Source: Mauremys mutica (lineage: Eukaryota > Chordata > Testudines > Geoemydidae). Taken from it: a DNA stretch of 64,000 nucleotides. Location of the stretch: assembly GCF_020497125.1 (NCBI RefSeq), contig NC_059072.1:77383697-77447696 (forward strand), read 5' to 3'. The notes below the pieces were generated by a model, which saw nothing but the letters and a program-made list of their open reading frames with translations, made no database searches and had not been told where the DNA came from. Of the stretch, positions 24,601-35,941 are shown piece by piece. Position numbers and translations under genes: made by a program. Position 1 is the first letter of the stretch; every line of letters begins with the position of its first letter.

Positions 24601-27600
24601 GCTAGGACTGCTGAATCTCTGTCAGCTCATCAGTTTACACTGACTTAGACAGACCTGAATGCATTTATGTTAGGAAATGGGGCTTCCAGAGCATTAGTAT
24701 TATTTCATAGTATAGTAGCACATGGAGCACCCAACCATAGGCGGCAGGTTTGTATAATTTTTGGTGGGGCCCAAAATGATGGTGCCCCCCCCCCCACTCC
24801 CGCCCTGTAAGCCGATATAAAATGAAGCTACAACGCGTCAGTGCCACAAGATTACAAGGTTGGAAAGGGGTAGGGGGTTCCAGGGGCCAGTCAAGGGACA
24901 AGGAGCAGGGGGGGTTGGATGGGGCAGAGGTTCGGAGGGGCAGTCAGGGGACAGGCAGCAATTGGATAGGCATGGGAGTCCAGGGGGTTTATCAGGGGAC
25001 AGGTAGGGGGTGGGGTCCTGGGGGGAAGTTGGGTGGGGTCTCAGGAGGGGGCAGTTGGGGACAAGGAGAAGGGAGGCTTAGATAGGGGCTGGGGTCCCAA
25101 GGGGCAGTTAGGGGCAGTTGTCTCGGGAGGGGGTAATCGGGGGACAAGGACCAGTGGTGCTTAGATAGGGGGTGGGGATCCTGGGGGGCAGTTGGGGCAG
25201 GGGTCTGGGGAGGGAGCAATCAGCAGCCAGGGGCTGGGATTCAAAGGGCTCTGAGCTGCTGGCAGCCGCGGGAAGCCCTGAGCCCTTTAAATCCCAGCCA
25301 CCCCTGCGGGCAGCCCAGAGCCCTCCGATTCCCAGCCGCAGCTGAGATTTAAAGGGCTCTGGGCTCCCCGCGGTTGCAGGCAGCCCAGAGCCCTCTGATT
25401 CCCAGCCGCGGCTGAGATTTAAAGGGCTCTGGGCTCCCTGCGGTTGCAGGCAGTCCAGAGCCCTCTGATTCCCAGCTGTGGCTGGGATTTAAAAGGCTCT
25501 GGGCTCCCCGCTGCTGCCGGCAGCCCAGAGCCCTCTGATTCCCAGCCGCGGCTGGGATTTAAAAGGCTCTGGGCTCCCCGCAGCAGCGGGCAGCCCAGAG
25601 CCCTCTGATACCCAGCCGCGGCTGAGATTTAAAGGGCTCTGGGCTCCCCACTGCTGCCAGCAGCCCAGAGCCCTCTGATTCCCAGCCACGGCTGGGATTT
25701 AAAGGGCTCTGGGCTCCCTGCCGCAGCGGGCAGCCCAGAGCCCTCTGATTCCGGCCGCGGCTGGGATTTAAAGGGCTCTGGGCTCCCCGCGGTTGCAGGC
25801 AGCCCAGAGCCCTCTGATTCCCAGCCGCGGCTGAGATTTAAAGGGCTCTGGGCTCCCTGCGGTTGCAGGCAGCCCAGAGCCCTCTGATTCCCAGCCGCGG
25901 CTGGGATTTAAAGGGCTCTGGGCTCCCCGCGGTTGCAGGCAGCCCAGAGCCCTCTGATTCCCAGCTGCGGCTGGGATTTAAAAGGCTCTGGGCTCCCCGC
26001 TGATGCCGGCAGCCCAGAGCCCTCTGATTCCCGGCCGCGGCTGGGATTTAAAAGGCTCTGGGCTCCCCGCAGCAGCGGGCAGCCCAGAGCCCTCTGATAC
26101 CCAGCCGCGGCTGAGATTTAAAGGGCTCTGGGCTCCCCACTGCTGCCGGCAGCCCAGAGCCCTCTGATTCCCAGCCGCGGCTGTGATTTAAAGGGCTCTG
26201 GGCTCCCTGCCGCAGCGGGCAGCCCAGAGCCCTCTGATTCCGGCCGCAGCTGGGATTTAAAGGGCTCTGGGCTCCCCGCGGTTGCAGGCAGCCCAGAGCC
26301 CTCTGATTCCCAGCCGCGGCTGAGATTTAAAGGGCTCTGGGCTCCCTGCGGTTTCAGGCAGCCCAGAGCCCTCTGATTCCCGGCCGCGGCTGGGATTTAA
26401 AAGGCTCTGGGCTCCCCGCAGCAGCGGGCAGCCCAGAGCCCTCTGATTCCCAGTCGTAGCTGGGATTTAAAAGGCTCTGGGCTCCCCGCAGCAGTGGGCA
26501 GCCCAGAGCCTTCTGATTCCCGGCCGCGGCTGGGATTTAAAGGGGCGAAACCTAGCTCCAAATATTGGTGGAGCAGAGCCCCTGATTTTGAATATTCCTG
26601 GGGCTTTAGCTCCACGAGCCCATATAAGTTGGCGCCCATGCGGACATCAGGGCTCCAGTGTGTAAGGCATTGTACATACACATAAGAGATAGTCCTTGCT
26701 CCTAAGAGTTTATAATCTAAGTAGACAAGAGGGACAATGAGTGAGGAGGGGAAACTGAAGCACAGAGATGTGAAGCGATTTGCCCAAGATGACACAGGAG
26801 GTGAGTGGCAAGGCTGGGATTAGCATTCATATCTTCAGAACCTCAGTCCCTTGCGCTATCCACTACACCATGCCGGCTCCCCTAAAGCACAGTTTCTTTC
26901 AGCACAGTCTCATTTGCAATCTTTCCTGACCAGCAGATTTCCAGTAATATCAGACCCTAGAACTATGCATACACCTCTCTGGGATGCTCAGTAAGCATCT
27001 TAAAATGTGTGTGCTAAAAGTGTATATTTTAAAACTAACCATAGTTTGGTTATTTAAAATATTGTTAAATATAGATAATGTTTCATCCACATGATGTGAT
27101 AATTGCTTGGCAGTTATTGCTAGGATTTAAATGAAGCTCTTTTGAGTTATAGGAGAATGCCAAAAGAAAAACCTGAAGCCAATGAAAATGTCTGTTGTAT
27201 ACTTCCTGACTGGTCCAAAATGGCTGACCTGATTATTGGTTTTTTCATGAATCTTGTGAAAAATTCTTTCCCAGGCTTAGGTCATGTCTGCCAAGTTTCA
27301 GCCTGGAGGAAATTTTTATCACTGGGTTGAGTTATAAACTCCTAAAAATAGAGGTTTATATTAGATATCCTGATAGAAGAACATTAAGTAAGTATTGCTA
27401 CCTTACTGCTATATGTATTCTTTGCATACACAAATATACACATCCATGCCTAAGCACACCCATATATATATATATATATATATGGAATAAGGCCTGCTAC
27501 AAGAGAAAGCTGTACAGGTTTAATTTCAGTTGTTTTTTTAAACTGATTTTTAAACTCAGATGGGCTCTCTTGTTTAGGTTTAAAAGTGGTATTTTTCAGT

Positions 27601-30600
27601 TTCTCTTAAGCAGACTCCTAATCAGCTTAAACTGATTGAAATAAGACTGGTTTAAACTGAAATATGAGAGTCCCCACAGTTTTTGAACTGGTTTAACTAA
27701 GGCTATGTCTACTCTACAGCCTATGTTGGCAAACTTATATCATTTGGGGATATGAATACTCCATCCCCCTAAGTGACATAAATTATACCGGCATAAGTGT
27801 TGGTGTGCACAGCGCTATGTCGGTGGGAGAGCTTGTCCTGCCAATGTAGCTTATGCCTCTTGTGTTTTTTTATGTTGACGAGTGAGCTCTCTTCTGTGTC
27901 CTCTTCACCAGACACGCTGCAGCAGCTGTACCAGTACAGCTGCGCCTCTGTGCCGCTGCAATGCTGTATGTATAGACAAGGCCTAAATCAATTTAAAATT
28001 GCTCCTTTAGTTAAACTGGTGCAATGTACTCATGTAGACAAGGCCTGAGGCTATAGTCTGGTCTACACCTAAAACTTAGGTCAACTTAACTACATTGCTC
28101 AGGGCTGTGAAAAATTTTGCACCCTGAGCGTTGTAGTTAGGTTGACGTAATCCCTCATGTAGACATGGCTAGGTTGCCAGAAGAATCCTTCTGTTGAACT
28201 AGCTACTGCCTCTTGAAGAGGTAGATTACCTACAGCAATGGAAAAACCCCTTCCATTGATGTAGGAAGCCTCCACACTATGGGCTATGGCAGCATAGCTG
28301 TGCTACTGTGGGGGCTGTAGTGTAGACTTGGCCTATGAAACCTTCTACCAGAAGACATAATAGTCACTAGAATCACTGCATTCAAACCTTTTCATTTGGC
28401 TTCTTTCCCATCATAAGTACTTCACACACACAACACATACAACATTCCGTATAAACTACTCAAGCTATTTCTTCCACAGACAAGGAGGAAAGAGAGAAAT
28501 TACTATTGTTATTTCTATTTTTAAATGGTTGGGAGACATTCTGGCACTATGGTGATGGAGTTATATAAGTGGTTAGACAGACGTAATATGCAACAGAGAT
28601 ATATGCTGCTGTTATATTAGAGATTGGTCAGGATTTAAATTAGTGATCTGCTTGCCTGCCCTTGATACTGTTAATAAGGCCTGGTCTACATTAGGAAATT
28701 AGGTTGGCATAACTATGTCGCTCAGGGGTTTGAAAAAATCCACGTAAAATCCATGAAAAATGGCATAGCTAAACCAACCTAAGTTGGTGTGTAAACTGTG
28801 CTAAATTGACAGAAAAATGCCTCTCGGGGAGACGGATTACCTACGCCAATGGGAGAACCCCTCCCCATCAATGTAGGTAGTGTCTACTCTGAAGCGCTAC
28901 AGTGGCACAGCTGGAGCGATGCAGCTGTGCCACTGTAGCATTAAGTGTAGACAAGATCTAAATTACATTAATGTAATTGAGTAGAGGCTGCAATCACAGT
29001 GCCATTAAGTAGAGTGAGTGCCATTATCACAGCACTCCTAGTGGTACCACAACTAGAACAATAAATAATGATACAAAGTAAACTGATCAGCCATTTCATT
29101 TTCCCTAAATGAACCCTCTCAAGCACTATTAATCTGACACTGACATCTCTGAAGATCAAGGCATGCTCTGCCATGCATGCAGATAAGAAGGTTGTCTGGG
29201 AGTGGAGCAACACACATAATTAGATCGGGTGATAAAGTTGTGAAACCCTTACTTACACTGATGTGCATTTACCAACCTTTGATTTTGCCTGTGAAAAGTA
29301 CATGGGGACTGGGGAGGATGGAATCTTTCTCCTTTCTCCAACATGAATTTAGGGACACTGGGGCGTCTGTTGCACTGACTGCTGTGTGGCATGAGGATCA
29401 GCAACCAATGTGGTTCTTTGCTCTGCATTATATGATTTGCAGCCTGCAGATCTCTGCTCTGAATTCATGTATGGGTTGTATTCCAAACACACACAGCCCA
29501 CTTGAATTCCAGCAAAGATAGATACTCAGTAGCATCCTTCTGGAGCAAAACAGAAGGATGCTCTGCTCTGCTTTTCCACTGCCTACCTGACCCCCACCCC
29601 ACAGTAACAATATGATATTTTTGATGCATTCGGAGCCTTATGTGAACTATATAAAGGATTTCTTCCTAAGTGAGTAAAGAATCTTTTCAACTTATTTTGG
29701 ATGGAAGATTGGCTCTGAATTATTTATTATTCAGCCCAACCATGCTAGTAAGTTACTCTTCTTAATCTTTAACATAGTAATAGACAATGTACTTTTGATA
29801 TTTTTATAGACCATAATTATTTGTTCTGTCTAATTCAGTTTAATCTATTTTGCAGTATGTTGACTGTTGACACAAGTTGTGGTGCAAAATGATTGCTCTG
29901 CAGGTTGAAAAAATAACCGGAAGCCCCACTATCATGCAAATTCTTCTCTTGTGTCTGCACACTCAGATCTCCCCTTGACAGGTGTGGGCACTTCAAGTAG
30001 CATTTGAGACACAAGGCCTTGCAGTTCAGCTGTACTTCAGGCTTGTGGTCAAGCATATTGTACGACAAAATAGTCATGGAAAAATTAAGGTAAAATAGTG
30101 AAAAGTAGAATTTGTTGAAATTTTCCCAAAAGTAGATGTTATCATTACCTCCCCCAACAAATCATCAGGTTTTTTAAAGCCAGCTGTAGGATGAGTTGAA
30201 ATTTTCCAAATTTTGAATTTTTGACAAAGGTTTGTGTGGAAAATTTGATTTTGGATGGAAAACCCAACACATATGTTGTTTTATGACCTGCTCTAGTAGC
30301 AGCTTTTGGCCTTATTAGAGGATTAATTTATGCAGCACATTAGGGCTCAGATCATTTTTAAAGAGTGTAATAAAAATATACCATAGGCTAGAATTTGAGA
30401 GGCTAAAAGTGCTGTCCCTGGTGTTGAAAAAGTGACCTCAGTAAGACTCTGACACTAGAAATTATTATACAGATTTTGCCTTTAAGGAACAGTGCTGTGA
30501 TAGGGAGAAGAGGATGCAGTCAGTCCTTGGAAGCATTGTGCTAAAGGCAGGACGAATAACTTCAGGGCTCTGAGGGTGCACAGCCCTGCTACCCCATGTA

Positions 30601-33600
30601 CAGAATACAGCATGTGCTTCCCACCCCACTACATGGAGCAAGTTTTGGAGGGTGGTGAGAAGAGGGCGACATTGCTCCATGTTCTTCGGAGAGGCTAATG
30701 CCACTGTCTGTGCTAAACTTCAATAGTCTTTGTGCTCAGGTACTAGGTTGTAAATGGACCAAGGCTGGGACATGGTTGCATCTTCTTATTCCCCATGAAG
30801 AGTTATAATCTGACTCTCGATTCCACATTATTCATGTTCAGTACTTAGGCTAATAGTTTTAAACTGTATGCCTTAAATATAATCCATATATATTATCTCT
30901 ATAAACGCAAGAAGGTCAATAAATAAATAAATGTGTTCAATCACATCCTTTACAAACACAGAGATATATAGAGAGGGATATCTCCCCTCCCTCCTTCCCT
31001 CCCCCCCCCCCGCCCCACACTCTCTCACTACCACACCCCTGCTTCCCTACTTGTTTGTTCTTTGCTGTTGCTGCACTGTTACCTCTGCTGGATTCTTGTT
31101 GCTTTTCCTAAGATGACTACTCTTTTGTCACTGAGACTCTGGGATTCCTTTTCTCCGGAGCCACAGCATCTCCTTTGAAATGCAGCTGGAGTTGGAAATG
31201 GAGGCATGTCTGAGGCACTGGCTGCAGTTGATTTTTCAGGGAAATTCCAACCCACTGCAAGTGGGAATCCCAAAAAGAGCGCTGGAGCTTCAAAAGAAGT
31301 AAGAAGCTGTGGGGGTGCAAAAGAGAGAATGTGAGGAAAGTAGATGGCAACTTCTTAAAAATAGAGAGGGGAAGAAGTACAAGGGCTTGTCCCCTACCTT
31401 GGACTGGCAAACACACTCAGATAGGTTAAGTTAGATGATGTGTATTTATTTATCCTATGACTACCAAGTCAGCAACAGAAAAGCTTAAGGTCCCATATTC
31501 TATTTAGCAACTCAGGGATGTAAGAAATTATATAAATATGCACATGCTGTTTATTAATCCCGTGAATCATAATTCCAATTTCATTGTAATGGATAACTCC
31601 CATTAACAATAATCAGAGTTATTGGCTCAAATTAAATCCCTCATGTGGTCTATATTATACACCACATGTTATATGACTTTAACTATAGGCTAAATATAAC
31701 TGGCAGATAATCGCAGTAGCTGACTAACAGTGACTGTTATTTAGTGCTAATTCTGTTGACCAGTGCCAATTAGAATCATAGAATCATAGAATATTAGGGT
31801 TGGAAGAGACCTCAGGAGGTCATCTAGTCCAACCCCCCTGCTCAAAGCAGGACCAACAGCAACTAAATCATCCCAGCCAGGGCTTTTCAAGACGGGCCTT
31901 AAAAACCTCTAAGGATGGAGATTCCACCATCTCCCTGCGTAACCCATTATAGTGCTGTTCTAGACAGCGTCATACAACATATACAATTTTCTTTTCAAGC
32001 CCATAAAAGCACCATACTCACTTACCCAATTAATACTTAGAAATACTTGGTCCTTGGTGTCTCAACATTTCCTCTCGCATTATTTGCTGAATCCTTAGTC
32101 CCTTAAACTTTTTTGGGGAAAGTGAACCTAGAGTTTAGTTACAAGGTTACTCAATGGTGTGAGGTGGGATTTTCCCCTTTAACAGTGCTCTCCAAGGGTA
32201 TGAAATATGGCCTTTGACCATATCATAGCAGTGAATCATGCCTTTCTTTTCACTCTTTGGCTCTGAGAGTTATGTGGGTTACAGTACATCTGGGATGTAC
32301 ACTATACAAGAAATAAAGCATGATGATCTTTTGAATACTAGGCCATTTTAGTCTGGCCAAGCTGTGGTAGACACAGGATCAAGGGGTGGGAAGCTGCCTT
32401 TCTGCTCTCTTGATCCGGGGCCTAAGCAGGGGCTGAATTGACCTGTGGTGCAGTTTAGAGTAGCAAGATTAACCTGGCTAAACCAGTTCCATAGGAACTT
32501 GTTGCCAGCCTGGGATTGCCAGGGTGCAGTGGCAGTCCAGGAAGAGTAGGAGAAGGACAGGGAGAGTAGGTGGCATAGAGCTAAGAACCCTGACTTTTTG
32601 CCATAAGGGCATTCCCTGTACATCAGGGGAATCCCCCCCTATCCTGCATAATTCAGCAGCACAAAAGGAACAGACCCAGTGGGTAGGATCTGGCTCATTA
32701 CTATATTATTACTGTTGTTTATTAATAACATCTCAGTGGTCCATTATGCTAGGCACTGAAAAAAAACAACACATTAGTAAGAGACAAAGACCTTCTTCCT
32801 CATAGACCTTACAGTCTGAATAGACTAGACAGAGGAAGTGTAGTAGACTTTAAAGATGAGCAATTCAGCTACAAGGCGTTGATTTGTTCAAAGGTACACA
32901 ACAAGATCTGTGACTTGAACCCAAAGAAGTATGGAATTTTTACTTGGAAAGAGAATCAGAATACTGATTACTTTCATTAACTTCATACTTTGGTTCTGTC
33001 AAGTAGAAGGTCTATTCTAAGGAAGTGACATCATAACTATGATGACAACTATGACTTTCCTAGTGATGTTGATGTCACAGCCATGAAATCTGACTCTTTT
33101 TTTTTTCCAGCTGGTGGTGTATAAATATATATAAAACATGGTAGGTAAATATATTCAAGGGTTCTGGTGATTTCATGGTAACCACAAGAGCAAATCTCAA
33201 GCTGTCTGTGATGTTAACAGAAACCAGAGATGTACAGTATGTATAGCCTTATTCACAGCCTCCCTGAATTGCCTTTTATATAGTACATGGATCACACAAG
33301 ATTTTAAGAGGAAAAATATTTTCTTTAAATTCATGTGCACAATGTCCCCTTTCCCTCCTGTCTACATCTGCTATGTACACTATACAAGAAGCACTGATCA
33401 TTTCTATTTATTGTAAAGTATTGCTCTGTTTATATTTAATTCTGGGATATATTTTGCACTTAGAATTTCACTTTGAGACAGTTATGGAATAACTTTTTGC
33501 TAAATAGTGGAGCTGTGATATCAAACATGATTCAACCACTTAAAATGAAGGCCGAATAATTTTCATGTCCAATAATAAAAGAACAAAAAAATGACCTAGG

Positions 33601-35888
33601 GAATAGGACGATAAAGCAAACATGATACATACACTTGAAAAGTGCAGCTGCCTTATGAGACAAGCTGTAAGCATCTTCCAGGATCTTGTTAGGCTTTTCA
33701 AATTCAGGCTAGTAGTTAAGATTCCTTCCTCCGATGAAGGAATCTGTGGGACCACTTTGTAATCTTTAAGAATCAATCGTTTGTTCATTTTTTTGACGTG
33801 GCATAGATCTATTTGAGCATTATGGGCTGATTTCTTCCCTCACTTACACCTGTACAACCTCAAATTGAAAGGGGCACGTTTAGGATAAAAATATCATGAA
33901 AACTTGTGGTACTGTATTTATAGTATGCCAAACACAGAGGTAGCAGAAATCTCACAAGTACTGAACTTGTGATACTTCCAGACCACACAAGTTTATAGGA
34001 ACATCTAAACTTAACCTCTGAAGCTTCTGAAGTCCACCCATCATCAATGTAGTAGACATACCACTGGACAAAGTTCCACTTGTCTGTTTTACCCATTTAA
34101 AGCAGTTTTCAAGCAAAATTATTCCAGTAATCATACCTCTGCAGCCCATGGAATTGCAGAATTTGCCCTGATTTTTTTAAAGAACATTGGGCAAGACAGA
34201 TAAAATGGGATTTTATCTAATGTATGTCAACTGTGGGAATGATGGGGAAATTTCAAAAGGTTGCAAGGTTCAGATTGGATACTTATGGGCTGGAAATATC
34301 ACAAAATCATCTTTTTTTGTGAAATTTCCTCTACATTTGAATATCATTCAAACTGGAAACACAGTACTGCAAGAATAGCTTCATGAGATTGTAGTTTTGG
34401 GGATCATGCACTATTTCTAAGAGCTTTCAGAAGTATAATAGCTTATGTTTGGAACAGCCACCATATTTGTTCTGCTTGCAGGTAGACTATAAAATTGCAC
34501 ACAGAGCATTAGTATATAATTAGTTTTCTGTCACCTTTGTAGGCACAGTGTGACAGATCCTCAGCTAGCATAAACTGGCAAAGCTTTGAATGGAGCTATG
34601 CTAATTTACACTAGCAGAGGATCTGGCCCATAAGCTCTGTGTCTAATGACACTTAGGTCATTGGTTGTCATAGAGTCTGAGCATATGAGATGCTGAACAC
34701 CCTGAGCACCTTGGAGGATTGGGCCCCCCAAAAGGAATGGGGAAAGATTCATTACTGTCAGTAAGTTATTGTCTAACTAGGAGTTTATAAGGCAGATTTG
34801 TTTCTGTGGAATGTGAATGATCATAAAGAAGGCTAGAGTTAGCACAAGCTCTAGAAAGACAAAACTGTTTGCTATGGATGGATAACATAGGCTTGAAAGA
34901 GAGGCTGTGGAATCTCTGTCACTGAAGGTTTTTAAGAACAGGTTGGACAAACACCTGTCAGGAATGGTCAAGGTTTAAATGGTCCTGACTCAGCGCAGGA
35001 CTAGATGACCTCTTGCCCTTTCAGCCTTACATTTCTATCAAGATAATCCGGGAAGCTCAAATCCCCTGAGACTCCTTGGCGGTTATTAGGCCTCCAAATC
35101 TGTTAAAACCTTAACAGGTTTGGTGGTGCCTCCAGTCTCTATCAGTTTTAAAAGGCTCTAAGGGACTTCACAAATCCTGTAAACCTTAAGACTCATTGGA
35201 GCCCTCTCCAACCTTCACCCTCCCCTAGAGTTATTGGAGGGAGTGTTCTACCCTTCATCTCTACAGGCTTCATGAGGCTTGCTGATGGTCTCTTCCTCCT
35301 CAACCCACACCCTGCAAGGCTTTGTATCCTCAGCAGGGCCTGCATTTTGCAGGCCTTAGGACATTCATGGACCCTGTTTCTTGAGCCTTAAGAAGGATAC
35401 CCATGACCCTCCCTATGAACCTTAGAAATAGCTAGTGGGAAGCCACTTAGTAGCCTGGGCGCTTACCCACACATGTCTGCCTCAGACATAGCAGGTTCCG
35501 TAGTCCCCTGGTAGCTGAAATTGGCTTCCCTGATCTCTGAGGAGCAAAAGTAGGCTTGTCAGCTTATGACAAGTTAAAATAGTCTCAGACTGGTCCTTTG
35601 GGGAATAACAAGCCCCATGTAGGGGTGGGGTAGGCCTTCTATGGGCCTGATGTTTCTGTGAGGTTGGGATCCTCCAAAAGCAGGAAGTGGAAGGGGACAG
35701 GCAAGCCTCCTAAGGGTAAACAGGTCTCTTTCCTCCTGTTGATCTCAGGAGGCCCACAGGAAGGAGGAATTATCCTTGATCTCTCCCCGCCCCCAAGCAC
35801 TTTGCTCTCTCCATCCCTTGTCCTCCCCCCTACTCCCAGCAGACCACCTGAGTTAAGTAGGAGCAGATCTTTAGGAGGGTGTGCATGT

Positions 35889-35941
<53 letters not shown>

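Larger units (their letters stand above)
24736..26640. mobile_element. 1.9-kb composite non-autonomous DNA element with internal tandem arrays
   Basis: The left end, cataggcggcaggtttgtat, and the reverse complement of the right end, catgggcgccaacttatatg, match at about three quarters of positions, as terminal inverted repeats would. Between them lie a G-rich tandem region (about 24850-25230) and an approximately 70-bp minisatellite (25311-26541), then a unique right arm containing ggtggagcagagcccctgat. I see no transposase frame and no clear target duplication, so boundaries and superfamily are uncertain. It sits in ALX1 intron 3. Confidence 0.5.

Noticed and set aside
25311..26541. CRISPR-like regular repeats
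   Set aside because: Units are contiguous 70-bp tandem repeats with no unique spacers, in a vertebrate intron. It is a minisatellite.
26397..26795. 132-aa minus-strand frame with a repeated GLWAA...GSPEPFKSQ pattern
   Set aside because: It is translation of the minisatellite. Units of 70 bp shift the frame every repeat, so no repetitive protein is under selection.
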